DNA from: a virus
Length of the DNA stretch: 32,868 nt
Direction: 5' to 3' (one strand)
Virus record (IMG/VR): IMGVR_UViG_3300042520_002253
Coordinates: 1-32,868 of that record
The position numbers and the translations under genes are program-made. This document shows, piece after piece, positions 16,715-24,524 of the stretch. Below the pieces are notes generated by a model that worked only from the letters and a program-made list of their open reading frames with translations, made no database searches and was not told the origin of the DNA. Positions within the stretch are counted from its first letter, which is position 1. Every line of letters starts with the position of its first letter.

Positions 16715-17214
16715 TACAATATAAATTCGTAGCCTAAATATTGACCATTAAACGAAATGTAATCTTCTGAATGAAATCTTATGTAAGATTGAATTGCTCT
16801 AAAACTATCAACCGATTCATTGAATCTTGTAACTGATAATCCAGTAATATTCATTACCATTCCATTTTCACCGCTTTGCTGCACAATTCCAATAGGCGAT
16901 TGATATTGTTGGTTATCGTAAACAAAATGAAAATAAATGAAGCCAAGCAACATTTCTTTTATTCCATTACTTATTACGATTTCAAAACCATTATCAAAAG
17001 CAATGTAATTATATATCGCTTCAAAAATTGGATCAGTTGGAGGATTATTTACGTTGATTTCATCAATGAACAAATCATATAGTTCAACACCTAACAAGAT
17101 TGTCAAATACTTTCTTTCATATTTTTCAATATAAGAATCCAACAAAGTATCATTGTACTTTGTTACTGGAATATGATATTTACCTACAAAATCAGTATTT
17201 AAAACAATGCTCAT
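16714..17214 (-). CDS. Head-tail adaptor candidate
   Basis: A 166-aa, largely helical protein (LLDSYIEKYERKYLTILLGV, KEMLLGFIYFHFVYDNQQY). It lies two genes after the capsid, the place of the gp6-like adaptor that forms a ring under the portal. Size and helical content fit, but no motif proves it. It overlaps the next gene at TAATG and begins 4 bases after the 61-aa gene. No membrane segment is predicted despite the aromatic stretch. Confidence 0.6.
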   Translation of the reverse strand: MSIVLNTDFVGKYHIPVTKYNDTLLDSYIEKYERKYLTILLGVELYDLFIDEINVNNPPTDPIFEAIYNYIAFDNGFEIVISNGIKEMLLGFIYFHFVYDNQQYQSPIGIVQQSGENGMVMNITGLSVTRFNESVDSFRAIQSYIRFHSEDYISFNGQYLGYEFIL

Positions 17215-17218
17215 CGTA

Positions 17219-17404
17219 TCAATCTATTAATTGTCCGTAACCTTTTCCAACTAAAAGTTTTGCCATTTCAAAATTCAATTCAAAAACAGCATCTTTGATC
17301 ATGTGTTGTGAAACTCCATTTGATTGGAATTTTTTAACACCTTCAAAAAATTCAACTTCTTGTTGTTTTATTGGTGTAACTTCTTTTTTTATTCTCGTTG
17401 CCAT
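17219..17404 (-). CDS. Small protein after the capsid gene (61 aa)
   Basis: A 61-aa basic/acidic mixed protein (MATRIKKEVTPIKQQEVEFF...). The C-terminal two thirds look helical (SQHMIKDAVFELNFEMAKLL). It starts behind the hairpin that follows the capsid gene and is packed tightly against the adaptor candidate. It could be a small head-completion protein or a capsid accessory protein; no family is recognised. Confidence 0.65.
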   Translation of the reverse strand: MATRIKKEVTPIKQQEVEFFEGVKKFQSNGVSQHMIKDAVFELNFEMAKLLVGKGYGQLID

Positions 17405-17414
17405 GTTGAAGAAT

Positions 17415-17440
17415 TTTAAAAGGGGAAATTAATCCCCCTT
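17415..17440 (-). terminator. Terminator-like hairpin after the capsid gene
   Basis: Stem AAGGGG/CCCCTT (17420-17425 with 17435-17440), with a 9-base loop and a TTTTAAAATT stretch on the minus-strand 3' side. It is weaker than the hairpin at 15018 because the U-run is interrupted. It lies directly after the capsid stop with no promoter following, so it probably gives partial termination. Confidence 0.6.
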
Positions 17441-17447
17441 AATTAAA

Positions 17448-18722
17448 TTACGCAGTTTCTAAAGCAGCTTTATCAGTAGAGAAAGTTCCTTTTACAAAAG
17501 CTGTTCTATCGTTATTTTTAACAACCATAGCACCTCTAAATTCAGCAATGATAGTACGAAGGTTTTTAGAGAAGTCGTTACCGTCTAATCCCATTTCCAA
17601 AGAAACAGAACCTTTATCGTACAATGTAGCTAAATTGAAAGCACCTACTAAGTAAGTTCCTGCAGTTACTAAAGTTGTTTTAATAATTGGAACACCATCC
17701 AAAGATAATTGACCTGCAATCATTTGTAAACGCTCAACATAACGCTTATCAGTTGCACTAACTTTGATCACTAATAATTTAGCTACATCAGTTGGGTGCA
17801 TCAAAATTGCAGTTGGCTCTGGTTGTTCAGCAATAGCAATTTGATTAATTGCTACAACTAAAACATCCGCTTCATTTGCGTTGTCAATTGCTAAAGCAAA
17901 ATCACCTGCTGCAAACGCAGTTGCAACAGTTCTAACTCCATTCATTGCAGGAGCAGTACCATTACCGGAATAAGCTGTTAATTCAACATCTTTGTTCAAT
18001 TCACGTAACAACTCATTGTTGATTTCAGCTTCAATAAAATCAATATCATCTAACATTTCAGTTGAAACTTTGATGAAAGCAGTACGTTTTACAACTACTT
18101 GTGAAGACACTACTAAATCAAAATCAATTTGATTTTTAGTTGCACCTTCTGCTGTTCCACCTGCAGCACCTTCTTTACCTGATTGGTAAACCCATGAAAT
18201 GATATTTGAAGTTGCAGTTCCTCTTGAAACCAAATCCATCAAACGAACTCGTCTTGAAGCGATTGTGTTTAAACCTGCAATTCTTTGTTCAACTGGAACA
18301 TTACCACCAGATACGTTTGCACTTTCAAGCATTGTACCAACAGCTTTAACTGTCATTTTCACCCAAGGAGCATCACGGTTTTCTTTCAAAGTTGCAATTG
18401 CATCCTTGTTAGCTTTTAATACATCAGCTAAAGTTTCACCTTTTTGGAAAAACTCACCTTCTGAACCTGATTTGATAGCTAATCCCATTTCTTTCAAAGC
18501 TTCATTCAAAGTTTTCATTTGCTCTAATTGAGAAGCTCTCAATTCGTCAATTGCAGTTTGAATGTCCTCTTTTGTTGCGCTTGTGTTTGTCAATTCTTCA
18601 ATTGATTTAGCCAACTCGGAGTTAAAATCATTGTAAAGACCTGCCATTTCTTCTGCAGACTTTGTTGCGAACTCATCGGAAGTAATTCCTTTTTTCGCTA
18701 AAAATTCTTGAAACTTGTTCAT
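17448..18722 (-). CDS. HK97-fold major capsid protein
   Basis: A 424-aa protein that builds the icosahedral head. Residues 1 to about 110 are Glu/Lys-rich and coiled-coil-like (delta/scaffold domain), which the prohead protease normally removes. The mature part begins near APWVKMTVKAVG. Typical HK97-family features follow: VKRTAFIKVSTEMLDDIDFI (the P-domain/E-loop side), AILMHPTDVAKL, then GTYLVGAF and RTIIAEFRGAMVVKNNDRTA at the end. The gene is directly downstream of the protease and is followed by a hairpin, as expected for a highly expressed gene. Confidence 0.93.
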   Translation of the reverse strand: MNKFQEFLAKKGITSDEFATKSAEEMAGLYNDFNSELAKSIEELTNTSATKEDIQTAIDELRASQLEQMKTLNEALKEMGLAIKSGSEGEFFQKGETLADVLKANKDAIATLKENRDAPWVKMTVKAVGTMLESANVSGGNVPVEQRIAGLNTIASRRVRLMDLVSRGTATSNIISWVYQSGKEGAAGGTAEGATKNQIDFDLVVSSQVVVKRTAFIKVSTEMLDDIDFIEAEINNELLRELNKDVELTAYSGNGTAPAMNGVRTVATAFAAGDFALAIDNANEADVLVVAINQIAIAEQPEPTAILMHPTDVAKLLVIKVSATDKRYVERLQMIAGQLSLDGVPIIKTTLVTAGTYLVGAFNLATLYDKGSVSLEMGLDGNDFSKNLRTIIAEFRGAMVVKNNDRTAFVKGTFSTDKAALETA

Positions 18723-18729
18723 TTTTTTT

Positions 18730-19542
18730 TTAGTTTAATAAATTAGTAAAAAATTGTTTTTTGTCTTTTTGAGTGTCTTTCAACGGCTCGTTTGTATTTT
18801 GATCAGATGTGTCATTAACGGCATCTTTTCCAAATTCTATTTCCATAACTGGAGTATATTCATTGCTCCCTTTGATAACAGCACTCCCTTCAATTACTTT
18901 CGCTTCGGTAACAGCCCAAAAGTAACCTTTCTCATCAGCTACTTCTTTATTAATTACCAAAGGATAATATTTGTTCCAGTTTTCTTTTTCCTGCGAATAT
19001 TCTGCCTCATTCCTATCAGCGCACAAATAAAGCTTAACGTATCTCATCCCAACTGAATGGTTGTAAACACGACCTTTTTTGTACATTTCAAACATAAAAG
19101 GATTCACTTCTTTTTTGATTTGAGTATCAAAAATCAAAGCTTGTGTTTTTCCTTGGTATGAATATCCCAATTTTGACCATGCTAAATTTTCAGTATATGC
19201 TTTCAATTCGTCTTTTACTGAATCCGCAATCACTTTGTCAAATTCCATTTCATGCTCTTGAAGTAAGTACAAGATTTTAGTTTCTTGTAAAGATTTTACC
19301 CAAAGGTTTGGAATGTGGCAGTCTCTATGACTATCAATTACATTTGTAGTATTGATAACCAATTTCGCTTGTAAAATATCTTGATTAGGCTCTTCAACTG
19401 TATTTTGATCTAATTTTTCAGCTTCGGTTTTATGGTTATTAGAAAACTCGGTTGTTGTTATCACAACATCGCAATGCTTAATTGCGTTTTTCTTTTGCGC
19501 AATTATTAAATTTTTGTTCTTAAATACTTCTTCAAATGTCAT
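18730..19542 (-). CDS. HK97-type prohead protease (serine, S78-like)
   Basis: A 270-aa protein likely to cleave the capsid delta domain during maturation. The NHSVGMRYVKLYL segment near residue 165 matches the conserved (L/H)SVG serine region of prohead proteases. The later AVTEAKVIEGSAVIKG stretch fits the E-(I/V)-S-L-V type strand before a usual PANP motif, here replaced by IKGSN. The DSHRDCHIP region near residue 70 supplies a candidate catalytic His. Its position just before the capsid gene supports the call. The C-terminal tail is polar and may be scaffold-like. The start overlaps a 22-aa ORF (ATGA). Confidence 0.8.
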   Translation of the reverse strand: MTFEEVFKNKNLIIAQKKNAIKHCDVVITTTEFSNNHKTEAEKLDQNTVEEPNQDILQAKLVINTTNVIDSHRDCHIPNLWVKSLQETKILYLLQEHEMEFDKVIADSVKDELKAYTENLAWSKLGYSYQGKTQALIFDTQIKKEVNPFMFEMYKKGRVYNHSVGMRYVKLYLCADRNEAEYSQEKENWNKYYPLVINKEVADEKGYFWAVTEAKVIEGSAVIKGSNEYTPVMEIEFGKDAVNDTSDQNTNEPLKDTQKDKKQFFTNLLN

Positions 19543-19607
19543 TTTTTAACGATTTGGTTTGATTTAACGACCTTAAGTTTCTCTTTCTTAATTTTCTTAA
19601 TATCCAT
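19539..19607 (-). CDS. Possible 22-aa Lys-rich leader peptide
   Basis: An ORF from ATG 19607 to TGA 19539-19541 encodes MDIKKIKKEKLKVVKSNQIV plus KK. Its stop overlaps the ATG of the prohead protease as ATGA, the usual arrangement for coupled genes in this genome, and the ATG lies about 13 bases after the inferred start of the promoter at 19627-19654. It may be a translated leader that couples ribosomes to the protease gene, or simply AT-rich chance. Confidence 0.35.
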   Translation of the reverse strand: MDIKKIKKEKLKVVKSNQIVKK

Positions 19608-19626
19608 AAGATAAAAATTATATAGT

Positions 19627-19654
19627 CAAAATTAAACAAAACATTTTAAAACAA
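19627..19654 (-). promoter_or_regulatory. Promoter for the head/tail operon
   Basis: On the minus strand: TTG (19654-19652), 17 bp, TAATTTTG (19634-19627), fitting TTG-N17-23-TAnnTTTG. The inferred start is near 19620. It lies in the divergent gap between the portal and protease genes, so the morphogenesis operon has its own promoter and need not rely on transcripts that run antisense through the portal. The matching promoter for the portal on the plus strand is less clear: TTTG 19553-19556, 17 bp, then TAAGTTTC. Confidence 0.6.
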
Positions 19655-19679
19655 TTAATTTTACTAAAAAATAAAATTT

Positions 19680-20897
19680 ATGCAGTTTATTTCATTAAGA
19701 GACATTAGAAGTTTTTTTGGCGGTGCGAAAAACTATGATAAAACACCTTTATTTTATGGAGTGAATATACTTCTTAATGGAGGAAAAGGTGAAATACTTA
19801 ATCCGGAAAGTATAGATGCTTACGATGTTTATTCAACTACACCGCATTTAAAGGCTGTTATTTCTCGAAAAGGTGATTTACTTGCATCCGGTCAATGGAA
19901 GCATTACAAGATTATTCGCGGTGAAAAAATAGAAGTCGTAAATTCTGAAATAGTTGGTATTCTTGAAAATCCAAACGCTTTATTCAAAGGGAATGATTAT
20001 TTAAGATTGATCAATGAAAATATGTGCGTTTATGGTAATGTGTATAAATATGTTTTGCGCCCATTCAAAAAAAGTATTCCTGCATCTATAAATATTTTGC
20101 CTTCCAATGATATTGAAATAAAATCATTAGGAAAATGGTACAAGCAAAGTAAACTAAAAGATATTGTAAAAGAATATCGAATGATTTCGACAAACGATAC
20201 TTTACAAGTTGATGAAGTTGATCATACTTGGATTGTAAATTCTAAAAATCCGCTGCAAGGTGAAACTCCTTTGAAGGCTATTTATTTGCCTTTGTCTAAT
20301 TTGCGAATAGGAATGAAAACGCGAAATGTGTTGATGGCAAAACGCGGTGCAATTGGTATATTGTCAAACGATACAAAAGATGCTGTTGGTAATAAAGGGT
20401 TACCAAATGGAGAACGTGAAAAAATTGAAAAGGAATATCAAAAAAGTTACGGATTAGGTGACGACCAATCACAAATTATCATTTCAAATAATAATCTGAA
20501 ATGGCAGGCAATGGGTTTTCCAACCAAAGATTTGATGTTGTTTGAAGAAGATGAAAACGATTTTTGCCAATTATGTGATTGCTATGGAATAGCACGCGAT
20601 TTGTTTGCTTCTACAAAAGGTGCAACATTCGAAAATCAAAAGCAAGCATTGAAACAAACTTACCAAGGTACAATCATTCCAGAAGCAGAAGAAATTGCAA
20701 TGAATCACACATCAATTTTCAATCTTGATGGGGTGAATGAATGGTTGGAATTAGATTATTCGCATATTCCTGTACTTCAAGAAAATGAATTAGAAAAGTC
20801 ACAAACTTTGCAAAACAAATCAAATGCAATTAAGACTTTGAAAGATGCAGGGTATAGTGATCAACAAATTACATCTATTACTGGAGTTACACTTTGA
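19680..20897 (+). CDS. Phage portal protein (HK97 family), inverted relative to neighbours
   Basis: A 405-aa portal, the dodecameric ring through which DNA enters and leaves the head. Typical features of the HK97/PF04860-type portal are visible: HLKAVISRKGDLLASGQWK near the N-terminus, ENPNALFKGNDYLRLINENM with CVYGNVYKYVLRP, the clip/stem region ISTNDTLQVDEVDHTWIV with NPLQGETPLKAIY, and the C-terminal DLFASTKGATFENQKQAL. It is the only plus-strand gene. It lies between terminase and protease as usual, but its stop overlaps the terminase stop tail-to-tail by 11 bases. Base composition matches the neighbours. Confidence 0.92.
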   Translation: MQFISLRDIRSFFGGAKNYDKTPLFYGVNILLNGGKGEILNPESIDAYDVYSTTPHLKAVISRKGDLLASGQWKHYKIIRGEKIEVVNSEIVGILENPNALFKGNDYLRLINENMCVYGNVYKYVLRPFKKSIPASINILPSNDIEIKSLGKWYKQSKLKDIVKEYRMISTNDTLQVDEVDHTWIVNSKNPLQGETPLKAIYLPLSNLRIGMKTRNVLMAKRGAIGILSNDTKDAVGNKGLPNGEREKIEKEYQKSYGLGDDQSQIIISNNNLKWQAMGFPTKDLMLFEEDENDFCQLCDCYGIARDLFASTKGATFENQKQALKQTYQGTIIPEAEEIAMNHTSIFNLDGVNEWLELDYSHIPVLQENELEKSQTLQNKSNAIKTLKDAGYSDQQITSITGVTL

Positions 20898-22272
20898 TTA
20901 ATATTCCTTCGCTTTGTAGGTGTGTGGCGATGTATCTCACGCAGTCCATTAAGTGATTGTCTTTGTCTTCTGGCTCTTCTAAAACAATTCCATACCTATC
21001 AACTTTGCGTGAATAGTTTTCTTGTTCATGCGCTAAATTAACGCTTGATTTAGTGTAATAAACATTTAAGTTATCAAGCAAATCAATCCCATCTAAAATA
21101 CTTCCTTTTGGTTTTTGTGCCAAATGAACATCGTACCCCTTTCTTCTTAAAATAGCAATTTTGGTAGGTCTATTTGTATCACAAATTATTGGTCTATCCA
21201 TTGGAATATTTAATTTTTCAAACAGCCACACAACAATTCCTTCTTGTGAACTTTCTTCATCGTTATCATACGCATTAATTAAATTGCGCTCATTATTGTT
21301 CATTTTTTCCCTCCATTGATTTTCGGATAGGTAATTCTTTTCGTGCAAATACAAATTCCCATCTTGATATTTAGCTTCTAAAATTGCCCATGGATCAACT
21401 TTTCCCCAGTCACACGCGTAATAAATAGGTAAATCAAGATTGTGATATTCATTATCTGAAATTTCATTCCAATTAAAAATCCTGTTTGGTTTTTCGGATT
21501 TTTCTCCCAATCCGTAAACCTGCCAACTAAAAGCGTTTCTTGTGCCTGTATTTTCGTTCGTAATACACCTTACAAGTTCATTTAATTGGGTTGTTTTTAG
21601 TTGTAATTCGTTTTTTTGAACATTATATATCAATGCTTCATCCCTTGATAAAATACCATTTAAAACAGCACTTGAAAAATCAATAGGTTGATATGAAAGT
21701 ATTTTATTTCTTTGCTCAATCGGACAAAATGGATTGTCTTTGAATGTCGAATGAATTACAATAGCATTGTCAAGTTTTGAAATTTTATCAATCCAATGTC
21801 CGCTTTTTGGGTTCCAATCAATCAAAATGTAGCCACTTGTACGCATATCAATCTGATTGAAAGTTTCTTCGCTTATTTTGTAAGGTTCATTGAAGTGTGC
21901 AATATCCCCTTGGAAACCATGTACGCGGTTTTCATCATCACCACCACATATTTCTATTGTTGATTTGTTTGGAAATGTGTATATTGATTCAGTTTTATTG
22001 AATGATACAATTTCATTGTTAGGGAAATGTACGATTGCTTTTCGAAAATCGGCAAGAACTGTGTTTTTTGTATCTTGTTTGGTTTCCCTCCAAATACTTA
22101 TACGCGTATTTGGATTCTGCAAAGCAAATAAATAATGTGATTGAAGAATTGAAAATGTTTTTGATGAACGTGAACTTCCTGTGTTTATTATGTACTTATA
22201 CTTTCTTGATCCGTCTTTGTTTTTTTCATGGATAGCGTTCCAAATCTTTTCAAAAACTATCGTTGCCTGCAT
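20887..22272 (-). CDS. terL: Terminase large subunit
   Basis: A 461-aa packaging motor. The N-terminal ATPase has Walker A GSSRSSKT at residues 32-39, Walker B IAHFNE at 124-129 with catalytic Glu129, and the coupling-type IDWNP at 151-155. The C-terminal RNase H-like nuclease has candidate metal-binding acids Asp288 (YYACDWG), Asp365 (IICDTNRP) and Asp443 (DNHLMDCVRY). It cuts concatemeric DNA and pumps it through the portal. It follows the small subunit by 4 bases. Its last 11 bases are shared with the end of the convergent portal gene. Confidence 0.95.
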   Translation of the reverse strand: MQATIVFEKIWNAIHEKNKDGSRKYKYIINTGSSRSSKTFSILQSHYLFALQNPNTRISIWRETKQDTKNTVLADFRKAIVHFPNNEIVSFNKTESIYTFPNKSTIEICGGDDENRVHGFQGDIAHFNEPYKISEETFNQIDMRTSGYILIDWNPKSGHWIDKISKLDNAIVIHSTFKDNPFCPIEQRNKILSYQPIDFSSAVLNGILSRDEALIYNVQKNELQLKTTQLNELVRCITNENTGTRNAFSWQVYGLGEKSEKPNRIFNWNEISDNEYHNLDLPIYYACDWGKVDPWAILEAKYQDGNLYLHEKNYLSENQWREKMNNNERNLINAYDNDEESSQEGIVVWLFEKLNIPMDRPIICDTNRPTKIAILRRKGYDVHLAQKPKGSILDGIDLLDNLNVYYTKSSVNLAHEQENYSRKVDRYGIVLEEPEDKDNHLMDCVRYIATHLQSEGILIKV

Positions 22273-22276
22273 AATG

Positions 22277-22762
22277 TTATTCGTCTTGTTCTTTCGGTTT
22301 TACTATTTCGATTGTAATTGCGTTTGATGTAGGTAGTTTTTCACCATCAGTTGTAAGATCAACTTTGCTCGCTTCGTTTATTCCTAACATATCTCGCAAA
22401 TCTTTCAATATAACTCTACATTCTTTGAAGTCGTCTATATCGTATGAATTTCTATATAAATCTTCTAATCTCTTAAAAATATTTGCTTTAAAGTATTGTT
22501 TATCAAACATTAAATCAAAATTCTCTTTTATTTTATTTCTTGCTGCATGAATGTAATTATCTGTACATCTATCAGTTAGTTTATTATACTTTTCTGAAAA
22601 ATAATGTATGATTTCTGGTCTTGAAAATCCCTGACTTAATAATTGAACACACTCCATAACTCTCCTGTCTTTTTCTGCGTTTGTTACAGATAAGTTGTTT
22701 CGCTTTTTAACAACCTTTTTTTTTGCAGGCAGTTTAGTCTTAAGTTGTTTTTTTTCTGTCAT
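22277..22762 (-). CDS. terS: Terminase small subunit
   Basis: A 161-aa protein. The N-terminus is very Lys-rich (KKQLKTKLPAKKKVVKKRN). Residues about 30-80 (VMECVQLLSQGFSRPEIIHY, then FSEKYN...DNYIHAARNKIK) form a helix-turn-helix-like DNA-recognition domain, as in terminase small subunits. The C-terminal part (GINEASKVDLTTDGEKL...EIVKPKEQDE) resembles the usual oligomerisation and TerL-contact tail. It lies 4 bases upstream of the large subunit gene. It should recognise the phage packaging site and regulate the large subunit. Confidence 0.85.
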   Translation of the reverse strand: MTEKKQLKTKLPAKKKVVKKRNNLSVTNAEKDRRVMECVQLLSQGFSRPEIIHYFSEKYNKLTDRCTDNYIHAARNKIKENFDLMFDKQYFKANIFKRLEDLYRNSYDIDDFKECRVILKDLRDMLGINEASKVDLTTDGEKLPTSNAITIEIVKPKEQDE

Positions 22763-22769
22763 TTTTTAT

Positions 22770-22907
22770 TTAGAAAGGCGTTCCCATTGCTTCCTGGGAA
22801 AAATCTGTTCTTCTTTGTGGATTTCTTCGCTGCGCGCTTGTTCTTCTCCATGAAGCGATTCTTTCTCCTTTCCCTTTACCATTACTTCCTGAATTTCCTT
22901 TTGCCAT
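22770..22907 (-). CDS. 45-aa basic Gly/Arg-rich protein
   Basis: A short gene from ATG 22907 to TAA 22770-22772: a Gly/Ser/Lys-rich N-terminus (MAKGNSGSNGKGKGERIASW) followed by an Arg-rich segment (RRTSAQRRNPQRR) and ending EAMGTPF. It is highly basic, so it probably binds nucleic acid or a virion protein. It fills the gap between the PLD-like protein and the terminase small subunit with only 7 bases to the latter, supporting co-expression. No family was recognised. Confidence 0.6.
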   Translation of the reverse strand: MAKGNSGSNGKGKGERIASWRRTSAQRRNPQRRTDFSQEAMGTPF

Positions 22908-22911
22908 GATT

Positions 22912-23586
22912 TTAAAATTTAATTGATATTTTATTTGTGTTTACTTTTTCAATGCACTCCCAAAGTTTTCCATATCTAACAGATTTATTTATTGTTTTAT
23001 ACGTTTCTACTATGTTTGATTGAATTTCATCTGTAAAATTATATAAATCTTCGTTTTCTTCAAACATTATCTGTTCAATATTCGCTGAACTTCGGAGGTT
23101 TGCGCTTCCATGTATTACAAATTTTCTAGCGTTAATTGTTTCAAAACAACATAGTTTGCAGTGTGTTCCTGCGCTTGCAAACTGAAATTTATTGTCTATG
23201 TCTAATTTTTCGTAAATATATGGTATTAAAGATTTTTTTTCATGTGAAAAAAAATAATCTGAAACAATTAAATTTAATTCATCAACAAAATTTCCTTTCA
23301 AAAGATTATGTAAACTATCAATGTTATTTTGATTCATTGATAAGGTTGAAATAGTCATTTTTTTTACATGAATATTGTTTTTAACAATAAAAGCTTCGAT
23401 AAAATCTCCAAAAAAAAATGATCCATCAATAAAAGCAAAATATCTTTTATTTTCACCTTCAAAATCCATGTCATTAACCATTTCTTCTGCATTACGATAT
23501 TTTAATTGTTTTTCATCAAGATATTTAAAAGTTTTTGGCTTTATATATCTTGAATTTGATTTTGAATTATTTAGTGATATTTTCAT
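22912..23586 (-). CDS. Phospholipase D-like nuclease candidate
   Basis: A 224-aa protein with one HKD-type motif: His142-x-Lys144 (HCKLCCFE) with Glu149 in the usual acid position, followed by GSAN at 160-163 (HGSANLRSS). This is the active-site pattern of the PLD superfamily. A single copy is typical of the smaller Nuc-type nucleases, which dimerise to form one active site. Since it sits just upstream of the terminase genes, in the spot where many phages carry an HNH endonuclease, a role in DNA processing before packaging is plausible. It is not a lipase-specific signature. It overlaps the 47-aa gene by 20 bases. Confidence 0.75.
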   Translation of the reverse strand: MKISLNNSKSNSRYIKPKTFKYLDEKQLKYRNAEEMVNDMDFEGENKRYFAFIDGSFFFGDFIEAFIVKNNIHVKKMTISTLSMNQNNIDSLHNLLKGNFVDELNLIVSDYFFSHEKKSLIPYIYEKLDIDNKFQFASAGTHCKLCCFETINARKFVIHGSANLRSSANIEQIMFEENEDLYNFTDEIQSNIVETYKTINKSVRYGKLWECIEKVNTNKISIKF

Positions 23587-23710
23587 TTTGAATTTTTTTT
23601 ATGTATTTTTTCACTTCTTCAATTTTTTCAACAGGAATAACAAATGTAATTTTTTTACCATTCGTTATTTTTTTTCTTCCTGCATTATTTCGATTTCCTC
23701 CTCTTTGCAT
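23567..23710 (-). CDS. 47-aa basic protein
   Basis: A short gene from ATG 23710 to TAA 23567-23569 encoding a basic N-terminus (MQRGGNRNNAGRKKITNGKK) then ITFVIPVEKIEEVKKYIKKI. The GRKK...TFVIP layout, a basic arm followed by a beta strand and a helix, is reminiscent of small ribbon-helix-helix-like phage proteins, but this is not proof. The start overlaps the stop of the 119-aa gene (TAATG), and the end overlaps the PLD gene by 20 bases, so all three are translated from one message. Confidence 0.6.
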   Translation of the reverse strand: MQRGGNRNNAGRKKITNGKKITFVIPVEKIEEVKKYIKKIQNENITK

Positions 23711-24069
23711 TATTTTAAATTTTTAATTTTAGAATTAATTCTATTTAAAATATAATCTGCATTATCTTCATTTATATCAATACAAAAAGTATCGATATTT
23801 AATCTGTTAAAATCTGAGTCGTTTTCTATTTGATTTTCAAATTTATCTGGATTTTCACCTACAAACACAAATAAAATACCATCTAAAGAATCTAAATCGT
23901 TATATGATTGTAAATTTGACAATACTGGATAGTGATTCGAAACTCTAACTAATACATTATCAATAATTGTATATGATGAGGAAGCTAATGATTTGCTACT
24001 TAATAATTGAGTTATTTCTAACGCTTTAACTCCACTTTCAAAACTTTCAATCTTTTTCATAACTTTCAT
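23710..24069 (-). CDS. Protein of unknown function (119 aa)
   Basis: A 119-aa acidic protein (MKVMKKIESFESGVKALEIT...), with Ser-rich TQLLSSKSLASSSYTIIDNV and an acidic second half (FVGENPDKFENQIENDSDFN, CIDINEDNADYIL). No domain is recognised. It is the first gene after the promoter at 24094 and overlaps the next gene as TAATG, so it starts the operon that continues to the PLD-like protein and the terminase genes. It has no signal peptide. Confidence 0.7.
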   Translation of the reverse strand: MKVMKKIESFESGVKALEITQLLSSKSLASSSYTIIDNVLVRVSNHYPVLSNLQSYNDLDSLDGILFVFVGENPDKFENQIENDSDFNRLNIDTFCIDINEDNADYILNRINSKIKNLK

Positions 24070-24093
24070 TTTTTTTTATCGTTTTCCTATATT

Positions 24094-24101
24094 CAAATGT
24101 A
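24094..24101 (-). promoter_or_regulatory. Promoter -7 element for the PLD/terminase operon, within an inverted repeat
   Basis: TACATTTG on the minus strand matches TAnnTTTG; an upstream TTG at 17-23 bp is not evident, so the promoter may need help. An inverted repeat, ATTCAAAT (24091-24098) and ATTTGAAT (24110-24117) with 11 bases between, overlaps this element, suggesting an operator. It lies between the terminator at 24145-24178 and the ATG at 24069. Confidence 0.5.
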
Positions 24102-24144
24102 ATAATAATATTTGAATTAATACTACTTTTTCAAAAAATAAAGT

Positions 24145-24178
24145 AAAAAAAAATACGATTATTATCTCTAATCGTATT
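24145..24178 (-). terminator. Intrinsic terminator ending the small-gene operon
   Basis: A 10-bp perfect stem AATACGATTA/TAATCGTATT (24152-24161 with 24169-24178), a 7-base loop, then nine or more T on the minus strand. It overlaps the stop codon of the 48-aa gene. Confidence 0.88.
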
Positions 24179-24314
24179 CGTTATTAACTGGAGTAATTTT
24201 CATTATTCGATTGAGTAATTGTTTCAAAGGTGTATTTCTTTGAATCCTACGAATGTTAAACGTATATATGCTGTCTTTCAAAGCTGTTAACCTATTTAGT
24301 CTATGTATATTCAT
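24168..24314 (-). CDS. 48-aa basic protein
   Basis: A short gene from ATG 24314 to TAG 24168-24170. The product (MNIHRLNRLTALKDSIYTFN, IRRIQRNTPLKQLLNRIMKI) is Arg/Asn-rich and basic, possibly helical and nucleic-acid binding; no family was recognised. Its ATG overlaps the preceding stop (TAATG) and its stop lies inside the terminator stem. It is the last gene of a two-gene unit driven from the promoter at 24584. Confidence 0.6.
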   Translation of the reverse strand: MNIHRLNRLTALKDSIYTFNIRRIQRNTPLKQLLNRIMKITPVNNEYD

Positions 24315-24490
24315 TACTTTATTTCGATTACTTCTGAAACGTATATTTTTTTAACAAATCTATTTTCTTTTTCAATTTCCAATCTTTCAATTACTTCTTC
24401 TAAAGAAAGTGGTTTTGTTTCAATAAGATTTTTGTCTTTGATAAGGTGAATAATGTACTTTTTTTCACCTTGGAAGTTTTGTTTTGCCAT
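24314..24490 (-). CDS. 58-aa protein of unknown function
   Basis: A short gene from ATG 24490 to TAA 24314-24316. The product (MAKQNFQGEKKYIIHLIKDK, then LSLEEVIERLEIEKENRFVK) is charged and looks like beta strand, helix, strand. No family was recognised. It is the first gene behind the promoter at 24584-24616, but a strong hairpin terminator lies between promoter and start, so its expression may be attenuated. It overlaps the 48-aa gene as TAATG. Confidence 0.65.
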   Translation of the reverse strand: MAKQNFQGEKKYIIHLIKDKNLIETKPLSLEEVIERLEIEKENRFVKKIYVSEVIEIK

Positions 24491-24524
24491 AATTTATAAG
24501 TTTATTTTTTTTAGTAAAAATACG

